Origin: Pseudomonas arcuscaelestis
Lineage (GTDB): Bacteria; Pseudomonadota; Gammaproteobacteria; Pseudomonadales; Pseudomonadaceae
Length of the DNA: 64,000 nucleotides
Direction of reading: 5' to 3'
Assembly: GCF_016881005.1 (NCBI RefSeq)
Contig: NZ_JACOPV010000005.1
Span: forward strand, 310,001 to 374,000
Shown: one piece after another, positions 9,692 through 18,525 of the stretch
How positions within the stretch are numbered: the first letter of the stretch is position 1
Layout of the letters: each line of letters begins with the position of its first letter
Notes under the pieces: model-generated
Database searches by the model: none
What the model was told of the DNA's origin: nothing
What the model saw: only the letters and a program-made list of their open reading frames with translations
Program-made: the position numbers and the translations under genes

Positions 9692-10380
9692 GCCAGATAG
9701 CGACCCTTCTGGTCATCGACGATGAACCACAGATTCGCAAGTTCCTGCGTATCAGCCTGAATTCTCAGGGCTATAAAGTGCTGGAGGCCGCAACTGGCGC
9801 CGAAGGTCTGGCTCAGGCGGCGTTAACCCGGCCTGATCTGGTGGTGCTGGATCTGGGCTTGCCCGACATGGATGGCCAGCAGGTGCTGCGTGAATTGCGT
9901 GAATGGAGTGCGGTGCCTGTCCTGGTGTTGTCGGTACGTGCCAGTGAGGTGCAGAAAGTCGAGGCACTGGATAACGGCGCCAACGACTACGTGACCAAAC
10001 CGTTTGGCATCCAGGAGTTCCTGGCCCGGGTGCGTGCGTTGCTGCGCCAGGCGCCGCAGGCCACCGCCAGCGATGTGGCACCGAGCTTCGGTCCGCTGAC
10101 GGTGGACCTGGCTTTTCGCAAGGTGACCCTGGATGGGGTTGAAGTGGCCCTGACCCGCAAGGAATACGCATTGCTGGCACAGTTGGCTACGCACCCTGGG
10201 CGGGTGATCACCCAACAGCAACTGCTCAAGGATATCTGGGGGCCTACCCATGTAGACGACAGTCACTACCTGCGCATTGTCGTAGCGCATGTGCGGCAAA
10301 AGCTGGGTGATGATCCGACTGCGCCGCGCTTTATCATCACCGAGCCGGGCGTGGGGTATCGCTTGGTGGGACCTGAGTGA
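9688..10380 (+). CDS. kdpE: Response regulator of the Kdp operon
   Basis: The 230-residue protein has a receiver domain (about 5-118) with the phosphorylated Asp in VVLDLGLPDMDG at about 54 and the Lys of VTKPFG at about 105. An OmpR/PhoB-type winged-helix DNA-binding domain follows (about 135-228). Phosphorylated KdpE activates kdpFABC transcription in the organisms studied. The start overlaps the kdpD stop. Its stop lies only 16 bases from the stop of the convergent patatin-like gene, and I see no hairpin terminator between them, so the two transcripts probably overlap at their 3' ends. Confidence 0.97.
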   Translation: MSQIATLLVIDDEPQIRKFLRISLNSQGYKVLEAATGAEGLAQAALTRPDLVVLDLGLPDMDGQQVLRELREWSAVPVLVLSVRASEVQKVEALDNGANDYVTKPFGIQEFLARVRALLRQAPQATASDVAPSFGPLTVDLAFRKVTLDGVEVALTRKEYALLAQLATHPGRVITQQQLLKDIWGPTHVDDSHYLRIVVAHVRQKLGDDPTAPRFIITEPGVGYRLVGPE

Positions 10381-10396
10381 GCGAGATGGATTACCC

Positions 10397-11437
10397 TCAG
10401 CGCCGCTCCGCCTCATAGTTATCCAGCGTATCGCGAGCAATTTCCCGTCCCAGGGCGATCAATTCCGGCGCCTTGTAAAACTCAAAGAAGCGACATACCC
10501 GCTTGGGCACGTTAATCAATACATCCGGTGGATAACCGGCAATCTTGTATTGCGCCAACGAGGTTTGCATCACCTCGAAGCTCTGGTTGATCAAGTCCAG
10601 CAGTGAAGCCGGCCCGACGTTGTCGATAATGAACGAACCCGTCGCCGACTTCGGTGCACCGTCCGTTTCCGGCGCCGCAGCCGGTTGCTGGGCTTCGGGA
10701 TCGGCTGCGTCACTGAGCCACGGGTTGGGAATATGCACCGCCTGAGGCTGAAACTCTTGCTGGATGCGCATCAATTGTTCGGCTTGCTTACGCCGAAAAG
10801 GCAGGTGCGAGCCCAGAGAGCTGATCAGGTTGTCAAACCGCAACTTGAACGCGGCCGGTCTCTCGATCACCGGCAATTGGTACTGTTTCTGGTTGGTCGA
10901 GTTGAGGTTCACTGCAATGATCAAGTCGCAGTGACTGGAAACCACCGGAATGATCGGCAAGGGGTTGAGAATCCCGCCGTCGACCAACATACGGTTACCT
11001 TGCACCACCGGGGTGAACAGGCTGGGGATTGCTGCCGAGGCACGCATGGCCTGATGCAGGCAGCCTTCCTGAAACCAGATTTCCTGCTGGTTGGTGAGGT
11101 CTGCGGCTACCGCTGTGTAAGGGATGCGCAGCTCTTCGATGTTAATTTCGCCGACTATCTTGCGAATTTGACCGAACACCTTCTCACCGCGTATGGCGCC
11201 CAGGCGAAAGCTCACATCCACCAGTCGCAGCACATCCAGGTAGTCCAGGCTCTCGATCCAGTTGCGATACTCATCCAGCTTGCCAGCAGCATAAATGCCG
11301 CCAATCACCGCGCCCATCGAACAGCCGGCCACACAGGCGATGTCATAGCCCCGCCGTTCCAGCTCCTCGATCACGCCGATGTGCGCATACCCTCGGGCTC
11401 CGCCCGAGCCTAGTACCAATGCCACGCGTTTACTCAT
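10397..11437 (-). CDS. Patatin-like phospholipase family protein (RssA-like)
   Basis: The 346-residue protein begins with a patatin hydrolase domain. The oxyanion-hole loop GSGGARG is at 10-16, the nucleophile Ser is in GCSMG at residue 40, and the catalytic Asp is in DGG at 153. These are the Ser-Asp dyad motifs of bacterial patatin-like and NTE-type esterases. The second half carries a long low-conservation region rich in Gln, Pro and Ala (about 215-280). No signal peptide is visible, so a cytoplasmic lipid acyl hydrolase is likely; the true substrate is not evident. It is convergent with kdpE and divergent from the small lipoprotein gene. Confidence 0.9.
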   Translation of the reverse strand: MSKRVALVLGSGGARGYAHIGVIEELERRGYDIACVAGCSMGAVIGGIYAAGKLDEYRNWIESLDYLDVLRLVDVSFRLGAIRGEKVFGQIRKIVGEINIEELRIPYTAVAADLTNQQEIWFQEGCLHQAMRASAAIPSLFTPVVQGNRMLVDGGILNPLPIIPVVSSHCDLIIAVNLNSTNQKQYQLPVIERPAAFKLRFDNLISSLGSHLPFRRKQAEQLMRIQQEFQPQAVHIPNPWLSDAADPEAQQPAAAPETDGAPKSATGSFIIDNVGPASLLDLINQSFEVMQTSLAQYKIAGYPPDVLINVPKRVCRFFEFYKAPELIALGREIARDTLDNYEAERR

Positions 11438-11595
11438 GATGGTTCCCGGCTTGACTGCGTCGATGGTCTAACAATGCGCCCTTTCGTGTCTGTGCTTCAA
11501 TCGTCATGAGCGCTGCGCTACGCTTTGCAGGGCACTTTTGTTCTTTCTGGTCGTCGAACACGCCACTTTGTGTATTTATTTTTGAGGTATTACCG

Positions 11596-11874
11596 ATGAA
11601 AGCCTGGATTTGCCTGCCTCTGATTGCTCTGCTCCTGACCGGTTGTGCTGGCAAGACTGCCTATCGCGATAGTTGCGCCAATCAGTTGGATTCGGCCTGG
11701 CAGGAGCTCGACCTGGCCAAGGCTGAAGGTTTTGCTGGAACAGTCAGCTACTCGAAGGCGCTGTCGTTGTTGACCGGCGCCAAGACCCAGCAGCAGTTCG
11801 AAGCCTTTGAAGGATGCAGCAACAAGGCGGAAAAGGCCCGTTTCTACATTCGTGAATCGCGTGCGGGTCGCTGA
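11596..11874 (+). CDS. Small conserved lipoprotein of unknown role
   Basis: The 92-residue protein starts MKAWICLPLIALLLTGCAGK, a signal peptide with lipobox LTGC and the lipidated Cys at 17. The mature part is about 76 residues, mostly helical, with two further cysteines (in DSCANQ and EGCSN) that could form a disulfide in the periplasm. In-frame codons upstream to 11506 would put a soluble tail before the signal peptide, so the ATG at 11596 is the better start; GAGG lies 10 bases ahead of it. The CHAD-domain gene starts 14 bases downstream, which suggests a two-gene operon. Function is unknown. Confidence 0.85.
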   Translation: MKAWICLPLIALLLTGCAGKTAYRDSCANQLDSAWQELDLAKAEGFAGTVSYSKALSLLTGAKTQQQFEAFEGCSNKAEKARFYIRESRAGR

Positions 11875-11888
11875 CCAAGGAGAACACC

Positions 11889-12656
11889 ATGTCGGTAATG
11901 CTCGACCATGTGATTGCCCAGGTACTGGCCTTGCAGATTCGTTTGCTCAGCTGTCAGGCACGCCTCGCAGCTGACACTGACAGCGAAGCGCTGCACGACC
12001 TGCGCATCGCTACCCGGCGTTTGCGCAGCTTGCTGCGACCCTTGCGTGAGTTGCCTGGTGTCGAGCAGCTTGAGGGGGCGGCGAAAGCGCTGGGCAATCT
12101 GACGACGCCGTTGCGTGATCGCGAGGTACTGGCAGCGCAGTTGCTCGAGCGCGAGCTGATGGTAGCGGCACAGACGCGCCTGGTGCATCGTCAGGCAACC
12201 TTTGCCAGCGTTGCCGAGAGTGCCGAACTGGGGCGCTTGCTGGCGATTATCGACGCCTTTCCGATTTTTCTGCGGGCAGCTGAGCGCGAGGGTTTGATCC
12301 GCCGCTTGCACCGGCGTATCGACAAGCGCCTGGAAAAGCAGTGGGACAAGCTCGGTGAGGCGTTGCGGGATCCGGCTCATGATCGACACCGCCTGCGCCT
12401 GCTGATCAAGCGCGTGCGCTATGCCGCGCAAGCCTATCCGCAGTTGGAGCATGCCGGGCGTCGCTTGCGGCGCTTGCTCAAAGCCGCGCAAAGCGATTTG
12501 GGCAGTTGGCATGACCATTTGCAATGGTTGTTGCAAGCCGACCAGCAGCATGACCTCAGACCCTGCGTCGATCACTGGCAGGCCCAGTTGCACGACGCCG
12601 AGCAACGCGCTGACGTAACGCTGGAGCGCTTGCAAGCAGCGGTTAAGCAGCGATAA
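11889..12656 (+). CDS. CHAD domain-containing protein
   Basis: The 255-residue, almost wholly helical protein is rich in Arg, Leu and Gln. The pattern LHDLRIATRRLRSLLRPLR at about 36-54 and the later RHRLRLLIKRVRYAAQAY at about 166-183 are the paired helical repeats with conserved basic residues of the CHAD domain. CHAD domains bind inorganic polyphosphate, and many are fused or linked to CYTH triphosphatases; no CYTH domain or polyphosphate kinase gene is seen here. The start ATG follows AAGGAGAACACC, a strong ribosome binding site. It probably shares a transcript with the lipoprotein gene upstream. Confidence 0.88.
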   Translation: MSVMLDHVIAQVLALQIRLLSCQARLAADTDSEALHDLRIATRRLRSLLRPLRELPGVEQLEGAAKALGNLTTPLRDREVLAAQLLERELMVAAQTRLVHRQATFASVAESAELGRLLAIIDAFPIFLRAAEREGLIRRLHRRIDKRLEKQWDKLGEALRDPAHDRHRLRLLIKRVRYAAQAYPQLEHAGRRLRRLLKAAQSDLGSWHDHLQWLLQADQQHDLRPCVDHWQAQLHDAEQRADVTLERLQAAVKQR

Positions 12657-12737
12657 GCCGCTGATATGGCAGAAATGCGGGCTGTCGCTGCCCGCTGTGC
12701 TGGTTAAGATCGGACTTTTCCCAAGGATGAAGTCGGC

Positions 12738-13538
12738 ATGAATTTCTCGCAATTGCTCAAGGCGGTCCGTCTACATCCTCAGGCAGTGTCTATTCCTGCC
12801 AGTTGGGCGCAAGGGCGTGCCTGTTTTGGCGGCCTGATGGCTGCCCTGCTATACGAAACCATGCGTGCCAAGACATCCCCCGGTCGCCCGGTGCGCTCCC
12901 TGGCTATCACCTTTGTCGGGCCAGCTGAGCCGGATGTACCGATCAGTTTCGAGGTGGAATTGTTGCGCGAAGGCAAGGCAGTCAGTTCGCTGCTGGGCCG
13001 CGCCATGCAGAACGGTCAGGTGGTAACCCTGATGCAGGGTAGTTTCGGTAGCGGGCGTGAGTCAGTGGTCGACGTCCCGGCATTGCCAGCTGTGGAAATG
13101 CGCAGTGTGGACGAGTCCTCGACCGAGCTCCCTTACATCAAGGGAATAACACCGGAGTTCATGCAGCATGTATCGCTGCGCTGGGCGATGGGGGGCATTC
13201 CTTTCAGCAACAACCACTCGCGCAGCATGGGCGGATGGGTGAGGTTGCGGGACGAAGGCGGTGACGAAACCTTGAGTGAAGCGCACCTGTTGGCGTTGGT
13301 AGATGCCTGGCCGCCGACCTTGCTTTCGCACCTGAAAAGGCCCGCAGCAGGCAGCACCCTGACATGGACCATCGAGTTCGTTCAGCCAGTGCCAAGCCTG
13401 ACCACCCTGGACTGGTGCAAGTACTGCGTGCAAACAGAACATGCCCGCGATGGTTACGGCCATGCAGCGTCGGCCCTGTGGACCGACAAGGGCGAGTTGC
13501 TGGCTATCAGTCGCCAGACGGTGACTGTCTTTGCCTGA
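12738..13538 (+). CDS. Acyl-CoA thioesterase family protein (double hot-dog)
   Basis: The 266-residue protein has two hot-dog-like halves, as in TesB-type bacterial thioesterases. The first half holds the segment QGRACFGGLMAALL at about 30-43 and the strand RSLAITFVGPAEP; the second holds the segment TWTIEFVQP near the C-terminal part. It should hydrolyse acyl-CoA thioesters in the cytoplasm; chain-length preference cannot be read from sequence. It stands alone, 81 bases after the CHAD gene, and converges with the Mpo1-like gene with only 17 bases between the stops. Confidence 0.8.
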   Translation: MNFSQLLKAVRLHPQAVSIPASWAQGRACFGGLMAALLYETMRAKTSPGRPVRSLAITFVGPAEPDVPISFEVELLREGKAVSSLLGRAMQNGQVVTLMQGSFGSGRESVVDVPALPAVEMRSVDESSTELPYIKGITPEFMQHVSLRWAMGGIPFSNNHSRSMGGWVRLRDEGGDETLSEAHLLALVDAWPPTLLSHLKRPAAGSTLTWTIEFVQPVPSLTTLDWCKYCVQTEHARDGYGHAASALWTDKGELLAISRQTVTVFA

Positions 13539-13555
13539 GCCTTGCGTGAAAACCT

Positions 13556-13918
13556 TCAGTGGCGATGGCGATCACGCCAGGCCCGCCACCATGCGCCACT
13601 AAGGACAAAGCGCGGAAAGGTAATGAACTGCTCGACCAGTAGTCGCCCGACGGCATCCTTGCGGCTGCTGAAGGGCTCCGGCTGTTGCTTCTCGAGGCGA
13701 TGGCCCTGGCGTTGCAGGCCAAGGGCTGCGATCAAGGCGATGATGCCGACGGCCAGTTGCCCGAAGTCCAGGGAGAACAACCCGGACAGCACCAGCAGTA
13801 CACCGAGTATGAACAACGGTACGGCGATCAGATGCAGCACCAGATTGGTCGGGTTGCGGTGGTTGTGGTGATAGCCGCGCCATTGCCAGGCGTGCAGGTT
13901 GGGTAAGCGTTTGCTCAT
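13556..13918 (-). CDS. Mpo1-like (DUF962) small membrane protein
   Basis: The 120-residue protein has YHHNHRNPTNLVLHLIAVPL at about 17-36 and a GHRLEKQQPEP segment at about 74-84, with two hydrophobic stretches between them. The H..NP.N..LH and GH..E..P patterns match the Mpo1/DUF962 family, whose yeast member is an Fe(II)-dependent dioxygenase acting on 2-hydroxy fatty acids. Whether the bacterial protein shares that reaction is not known. The ATG at 13918 has a GAGGA ribosome binding site 8 bases ahead; a TTG six bases further upstream is too close to that site. Confidence 0.7.
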   Translation of the reverse strand: MSKRLPNLHAWQWRGYHHNHRNPTNLVLHLIAVPLFILGVLLVLSGLFSLDFGQLAVGIIALIAALGLQRQGHRLEKQQPEPFSSRKDAVGRLLVEQFITFPRFVLSGAWWRAWRDRHRH

Positions 13919-13993
13919 GGGCAAATCCTCAGGGTTATGCCTGAAGAATAGTGCGGCCCCCGCAAGGGGGCCAATGAGCGCCAGCTATGAGGC

Positions 13994-15472
13994 TTATAGC
14001 TTTAGTTGGCCAATGGCCTTGTTGAGTTCGCCAGCCAGGGTTGCCAGCTCGCTGCTGGTGGTGGCCGAGTCGACGGTCTGCTGCACGGTCTCCTCGGTGA
14101 CGTCACGAATGCTCACCACCGCGCGATTCATTTCTTCTGCTACCTGGCTTTGTTGCTCGGCGGCGACTGCAATCTGGGTATTGCTTTCACGCATCTGCGC
14201 CACGGCGCTGGTGATCTCGGCCAAGGCGGCGCCTGCCTCCTGAGCCTGTTGCACGCAATCGTCAGCCTTGAACGAGCTTTCCTGCATGAAGTCCACGGCA
14301 TCGCGGGTACCTGCCTGCAGCGCGGAAACCATGGTGGTGATTTCGTCGGTGGAGGCTTGCACGCGCTTGGCCAGGTTGCGCACTTCATCGGCGACAACGG
14401 CAAAGCCGCGTCCCAGGTCTCCGGCGCGGGCGGCTTCGATTGCCGCATTGAGGGCCAGAAGGTTGGTCTGCTCGGCAATGCTGTGGATGACGCTGACCAC
14501 ACCATTGATTTTCTGGCTATCTTCGGCCAGTTGACGAATCATCTCGGCTGTTTGCTGTACACCACTGGACAACCCTGAGATCGAAGTCTGCACCCGGCTG
14601 ACCACTTCCTGGCCACTGCCAGCCAGGGTGTCGGCAGTCTGCGACAGGTCGCGGGTAGCACCGGCATGTTGGGCGATGTGATAAACGGTGGCGGTCATTT
14701 CGTTGATGGCGGTGGCGGCCTGATCGGTTTCGCTCTGCTGCCCGAGCATGCCATGGCGTACATCGTTCATGCTCGAGGCCAGGCGCGCAGCACCTGAGTC
14801 GAGCTGTGCAGCGGTGCGTGCAACGGTATTTACCACACGGTGGTAGGTGGTCTGCATGGCATTGAATGCGCTGGCCATCTGGCCGACTTCGTCGCCGCAG
14901 GACAAGGGAACCCGCGCCGAGAGGTCGCCGGTCTTTTCCACGTGCAGCATCACATCCTTGAGGGTGTTGAGCTGGCTGAGCAAGAAGCGGATCAACAACT
15001 GCGAGGCGCAGAGCATGGCCAGCATCAGGATCAGGACGCAGATCGCGTAATTGGTGAAACGGTCGGCAAACACCTGCAGCAGGCTGGGGGAGGGCGCAAG
15101 GACAGCGACCTGTTGGCCTTCGCGGCTGATTACCTGGGCGCCGCTCAATGGGTTGGTGCCGGTCAGCGCCAGACCGTGCAGCTCTACCCAGCCCTGGGCA
15201 TTGGCCAGAGCTTCAAGCTTTTCATCGGCAAAGGCGGGCGTTTGCCCTGGGGCGTACTGCAACCATAAGGGGTTGTGCGGCAGGGCTTGGCCTGCAGGCC
15301 ATGCAGCCAGCAATTGGGCTTGCGATTGGGCTTTGGCCTGGGCTTCCTGCGCCCGGGCTTGCTGTTCAAGATGTACGGCATACAGCACCACGAACAACGT
15401 CGTTACAAAGGCCACCGCATTGACGGCCCAGAACTTGTACTTCAGGGAGATATTGCTAAGCCAGGCACCCAT
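13994..15472 (-). CDS. Methyl-accepting chemotaxis protein
   Basis: The 492-residue receptor has a first membrane helix at about 12-33, a periplasmic sensor of about 125 residues, a second helix at about 160-183, a HAMP linker, and a long coiled-coil signalling domain. The hairpin tip [20 protein letters not shown] at about 335-354 is the hallmark of the receptor family and contacts CheA and CheW. The periplasmic domain is small and rich in Gln and Ala; its ligand cannot be inferred. The ATG at 15472 gives a standard short cytoplasmic tail before helix one. A further ATG at 15502 has no ribosome binding site. Confidence 0.95.
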   Translation of the reverse strand: MGAWLSNISLKYKFWAVNAVAFVTTLFVVLYAVHLEQQARAQEAQAKAQSQAQLLAAWPAGQALPHNPLWLQYAPGQTPAFADEKLEALANAQGWVELHGLALTGTNPLSGAQVISREGQQVAVLAPSPSLLQVFADRFTNYAICVLILMLAMLCASQLLIRFLLSQLNTLKDVMLHVEKTGDLSARVPLSCGDEVGQMASAFNAMQTTYHRVVNTVARTAAQLDSGAARLASSMNDVRHGMLGQQSETDQAATAINEMTATVYHIAQHAGATRDLSQTADTLAGSGQEVVSRVQTSISGLSSGVQQTAEMIRQLAEDSQKINGVVSVIHSIAEQTNLLALNAAIEAARAGDLGRGFAVVADEVRNLAKRVQASTDEITTMVSALQAGTRDAVDFMQESSFKADDCVQQAQEAGAALAEITSAVAQMRESNTQIAVAAEQQSQVAEEMNRAVVSIRDVTEETVQQTVDSATTSSELATLAGELNKAIGQLKL

Positions 15473-15561
15473 GGAAGGTCTTCTCTGATTGAGCGGAAAC
15501 AAACATTATTGGCAAGGTGCCATCATTGTGCCGCAGCGCACAGGTTGCGTGTTGATATGCG

Positions 15562-16368
15562 TCAAAAAAACGCGGGCAAGCCAAAGAAACTGCGGGCGCA
15601 AGCACTGGTATGAGCGGCAAGTTGCTCGGGGCTTTCGCCGCGATGCAGGGCAACTACGCGCAACACTTCGGTGAGGAACGCCGGTTCGTTGCGACCGCTC
15701 TTGGGTTTTGGCCGCAGGCTGCGTGGCAGCAGGTAGGGGGCATCGCTTTCCAACATCAGGCGTCCTTCAGGGATGCTGCTGACCAACGGGTGCAAGTGGG
15801 TGCCGCGACGTTCATCGCAGATCCAGCCAGTGATACCAATATGCAGATCAAGATCCAGATAACCGAACAGGGCGCTGCGTTCTCCGGTGAAGCAGTGCAC
15901 GACCGCGGCGGGCAGGCGGTCGCGGTAGTCTTTGAGGATTGCCAACAGCCGCTCACTGGCATCGCGCTCATGGAGAAACACGGGCATTTGCAGATCGACC
16001 GCCAGGGCCAACTGCTCCTCCAGGGCTTTTTCTTGCTGAGGGCGCGGCGAGAAGTCTCGATTGAAATCGAGCCCGCATTCACCCACGGCGCGCACGCGCG
16101 GTTGTTCCAGCAAGGCGCGCAAGTTGCGCGCACTAGCAGCATTCCAGCTACTGGCATCATGGGGGTGAACCCCGGCGGTGCTGAACAAGCGCTGGCCGCT
16201 TTCATCCAGCGCCAGGCATAGTTCCAAGGCTTGCTCGCTACCTTCAAGGCTGGTGCCTGTAACCAGCATTTGCACCACACCGGCAGCTTGGGCACGATCG
16301 AGAATCGCTTGGTGCTTGTCGGCAAAACTTGGGTTGGTCAGATTGACGCCGATGTCGATGAGTTGCAT
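15562..16368 (-). CDS. TatD family metal-dependent hydrolase
   Basis: The 268-residue TIM-barrel enzyme carries all TatD metal ligands: the family-typical start [20 protein letters not shown] at about 72-76, GECGLDF at about 97-103, HERDA at about 133, HCFTG at about 158 and ESDAPYL at about 207. TatD proteins are Mg-dependent 3'-5' exonucleases acting on single-stranded DNA and RNA. A role in oxidative DNA damage repair is reported for E. coli TatD. There is no twin-arginine translocase gene nearby, so this is a stand-alone TatD relative. It lies divergent from the lytic transglycosylase gene. Confidence 0.93.
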   Translation of the reverse strand: MQLIDIGVNLTNPSFADKHQAILDRAQAAGVVQMLVTGTSLEGSEQALELCLALDESGQRLFSTAGVHPHDASSWNAASARNLRALLEQPRVRAVGECGLDFNRDFSPRPQQEKALEEQLALAVDLQMPVFLHERDASERLLAILKDYRDRLPAAVVHCFTGERSALFGYLDLDLHIGITGWICDERRGTHLHPLVSSIPEGRLMLESDAPYLLPRSLRPKPKSGRNEPAFLTEVLRVVALHRGESPEQLAAHTSACARSFFGLPAFF

Positions 16369-16526
16369 GGTGCTACCTCAGGCCGGTGGCCGGCCAGCAT
16401 AGCAAAGCTCGAAGAATTTCGATAAATCGAAGAACTTCAATGAGTTGTCGTGGTCTTTTGCGGTCAATTGTCATGGAACGACCGCACACTATGGCACCAA
16501 CCCCACACGCGCGGACCTTGCAACGG

Positions 16527-17936
16527 ATGACCCGAGCGCTGTTTCTGTCGATTGTGCTGAGTCTAGGACTGCTTCAGGCAGGGCCTGCGAGTGCGCGTTT
16601 GCCCGGGCCGCAACAGTCGACAGTCAAGACCCAGGTTCTAGACCTCGCACAAATTCGCAGCAGCCGGGTGCTCAAGGTACTGGTCAATCAGAGTCGCAAC
16701 AGTTCCGGTGAAGTCAAAGGCGAGTCGGTGGGGGTTGAATACCATCGCCTGCGTGCCTTGGAGCATTACCTTAATGCTCGCGCTCGCGATGGTCAGGAAA
16801 TACGCCTGAAAATCATTCCTCGAGCCAAGGAGCAATTGTTGGCCGCATTGCAGCGTGGCGAGGCCGATCTCGCGGCGCCGGGTGAGTTGCTCGATCCGAC
16901 TTCTACACGCGGGCTGGTCGCCAGTGATCCGGTGGTGGACAACGTCCCCATGGTGTTGGTCGGGCGCAAGGGCGAGCGCAGTTTCCAGCGGGTCGAACAG
17001 TTATCTGGCCGAACCGTGGCCTTGACCAGTGCCAGCGCCGCCGGAGATACCTTGCATGAACTCAACCAGAAGCTGGCCTTGCGCAAGTTGCCGCCGATCA
17101 AGGTCGAATGGGTCGATCCTACGTTGGCGGTGGAAGATGTACTGGAGATGGTTCAAGCCGGCATTTTTCATCTGACGGTGGTCGAACAGCCCATTGCCGA
17201 ACGTTGGGCCAGGGTCATGCCCAAGCTGCGAATCGATCGCAAAGTGCAGGTAGCCGCTCCCGACGCCATGCGCTGGTATGTGCGACGCGATGCGGTAATG
17301 CTGCATGCTAGTGTTGACCGGTTCCTCCAGGGCTATCGGCCGCCGGCGAACCAGGACGCGGCTTTTGAGCGCATTTACCGGTGCCTCTACCGGGTTCACA
17401 ACCCGCTGGCGCGCAAGGACCGCAAGCGTCTGGAAGCCGTGCGCCCAGTGTTGCAGCGCCATGCCAGCGAGCAGAATATCGATTGGTTGAACCTGGCTGC
17501 CGTAGCCTTCAAGGAGTCGTCGTTGAACCCCGCGGCCCGAGGTGCCGGGGGAACCCATGGGTTAATGCAGATTACTTCGAGTGCGGCCCAGCGGGTGGGT
17601 GTGAGCAATATCAGCAATGTCGACGGCAATGTGCAGGCCAGCGCGCGGTACATGGCCTTGATTCGGCGCAAGTTCTTTTCCAGCAACCAACTCAACGAGC
17701 GTGAGCGCATGGCTTTCACCCTGGCAGCCTACAACCTGGGGCCGGAACGGGTTCAAGCCATGCGTGCCGAAGCTCGGCGGCGTGGCCTCAACGGCAACCA
17801 ATGGTTTTTCCAGACCGAGCGTATCGCCATGGAGCAGGTGGGGATGGGGCCCGTCAGTTACGTGAACAGCGTGAATAAATATTTCCTCGCATTTGATCGA
17901 GAGCGGGCGTCGCTTGAGCCACAAAGGCGCAAGTGA
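16527..17936 (+). CDS. MltF-type lytic murein transglycosylase with solute-binding domain
   Basis: From the ATG at 16527 the protein has 469 residues. It starts with a Sec signal peptide (MTRALFLSIVLSLGLLQAG, cleavage after PASA). A periplasmic solute-binding-like domain follows (about 40-275), then a soluble lytic transglycosylase domain (about 300-465). The catalytic Glu lies in AFKESSLNP and is followed by GGTHGLMQITS, the family motif. The order of domains is that of MltF, which cleaves peptidoglycan strands to 1,6-anhydro products. Earlier in-frame starts at 16440, 16473 and 16491 would add a 12-29 residue tail before the signal peptide; none has a clear ribosome binding site, so the start is uncertain. 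It lacks a lipobox. Confidence 0.85.
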   Translation: MTRALFLSIVLSLGLLQAGPASARLPGPQQSTVKTQVLDLAQIRSSRVLKVLVNQSRNSSGEVKGESVGVEYHRLRALEHYLNARARDGQEIRLKIIPRAKEQLLAALQRGEADLAAPGELLDPTSTRGLVASDPVVDNVPMVLVGRKGERSFQRVEQLSGRTVALTSASAAGDTLHELNQKLALRKLPPIKVEWVDPTLAVEDVLEMVQAGIFHLTVVEQPIAERWARVMPKLRIDRKVQVAAPDAMRWYVRRDAVMLHASVDRFLQGYRPPANQDAAFERIYRCLYRVHNPLARKDRKRLEAVRPVLQRHASEQNIDWLNLAAVAFKESSLNPAARGAGGTHGLMQITSSAAQRVGVSNISNVDGNVQASARYMALIRRKFFSSNQLNERERMAFTLAAYNLGPERVQAMRAEARRRGLNGNQWFFQTERIAMEQVGMGPVSYVNSVNKYFLAFDRERASLEPQRRK

Positions 17937-17986
17937 TTGGCGCGTACCTGTATGAGTACAGATGCACTGGGGACGTTTTATCCGGG

Positions 17987-18016
17987 TTGACATTCTGCCC
18001 GCAGCTTCTCTAGGAT
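17987..18016 (+). promoter_or_regulatory. Sigma-70-type promoter of the leader and small gene at 18156
   Basis: A perfect -35 TTGACA at 17987-17992 is followed after 18 bases by TAGGAT at 18011-18016. Transcription would begin near 18022-18024, which is exactly where the foldable leader begins. The gap to the start codon is then about 130 bases, a typical riboswitch-leader length. Confidence 0.65.
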
Positions 18017-18022
18017 GCTGAC

Positions 18023-18100
18023 TTGCGCCGATTTAAACAGCTACTTGCGGGGCGCAGGAGGAACCGGGAAGGTTTCACCAAATACCGCTAAAGCGCTGGT
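18023..18100 (+). promoter_or_regulatory. Candidate SAM-II-like riboswitch aptamer
   Basis: Seen directly: stem P1 pairs 18023-18029 (core GCGCC) with 18051-18057 (core GGCGC). The loop is GATTTAAACAGCTACTTGCG and one more base. A small hairpin, GGAACC/GGTTTC with loop GGGAA, occupies 18060-18076. Next comes CAAATACCGCTAAAGCG at 18080-18096. Loop bases CAGC (18038-18041) can pair with GCTG (18095-18098), closing a pseudoknot. Known of the family, from memory: SAM-II aptamers show a P1 loop with GAUUUAA, then a 3' AAAU...GCUAAA segment and a loop-to-tail pseudoknot. The match in order and sequence is close; the inserted hairpin recalls long-loop variants. Ligand identity is inferred only. Confidence 0.5.
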
Positions 18101-18107
18101 TCGGTGA

Positions 18108-18143
18108 CGCCTCCCACCGCAGCCCAGCGGGATCTGCGAGGCG
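18108..18143 (+). promoter_or_regulatory. Hairpin that can mask the ribosome binding site of the 18156 gene
   Basis: CGCCTC at 18108-18113 can pair with GAGGCG at 18138-18143, and inside it CGCAG with CTGC(G). The right arm overlaps the ribosome binding site (GCGGAG, 18141-18146). An alternative pairing is CGCTGG (18094-18099) with CCAGCG (18124-18129). This uses the same bases as the candidate aptamer pseudoknot and would break the masking hairpin. The two folds exclude each other, which is what an expression platform acting on translation needs. The mechanism is inference. Confidence 0.4.
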
Positions 18144-18155
18144 GAGAAATACTCC

Positions 18156-18464
18156 ATGAGTTGTCCACGTACCAGTGTCTGCTTGACCCCTCTGCCTGCT
18201 AGCCAGGCCACTCGCGTGCCGCGCATCCTGCTGGGCGGTAGCCATCAGCCTACACTTCTTCGCTTTCTCGATGGTTGGCCGCGCCGTAAAGGCAGCGCCA
18301 CTGCATTTTTGATTCAGTTCGCCGATACCCGCGCTTCCCTCGACCAGTTTGCCAACGATCGCTTCGACCTGGCTGTGATCCAGTCGCCAAGCGCCGAAGA
18401 CGCTGCAGAGGTGATCGGTCACCTGACCCGCGTTGCGCGGCAAGGTTTGATCACCCGCGGTTGA
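18156..18464 (+). CDS. Conserved-looking small protein of unknown function
   Basis: The frame encodes 102 residues starting MSCPRTSVCLTPLPASQATR. The middle holds ILLGGSHQPTLLRFLDGW and DRFDLAVIQSPSAEDAAEVI, an alternating strand-helix pattern like half of a small alpha/beta (receiver-like) domain, but without catalytic acidic residues I can recognise. There is no signal peptide or membrane helix. The start has a GCGGAG ribosome binding site 9 bases upstream. The striking leader in front (candidate riboswitch) suggests regulated expression. Forty-odd bases after the stop comes greB. I do not recognise the family; it may be a shortened relative of a longer protein. Confidence 0.65.
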   Translation: MSCPRTSVCLTPLPASQATRVPRILLGGSHQPTLLRFLDGWPRRKGSATAFLIQFADTRASLDQFANDRFDLAVIQSPSAEDAAEVIGHLTRVARQGLITRG

Positions 18465-18525
18465 ATCCGAACTTCGCCGCAGCATCGGTGCGGTGTTGAA
18501 CCTTCAGCTATAAACGAGAGAATTG

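Noticed and set aside
13955..13972. Hairpin GGCCCCC-GCAA-GGGGGCC as terminator of the chemoreceptor gene
   Set aside because: The hairpin is perfect, but it lies between the Mpo1-like start and the chemoreceptor stop, thus downstream of the chemoreceptor on minus, and has no T-run. It may only be a structural element.
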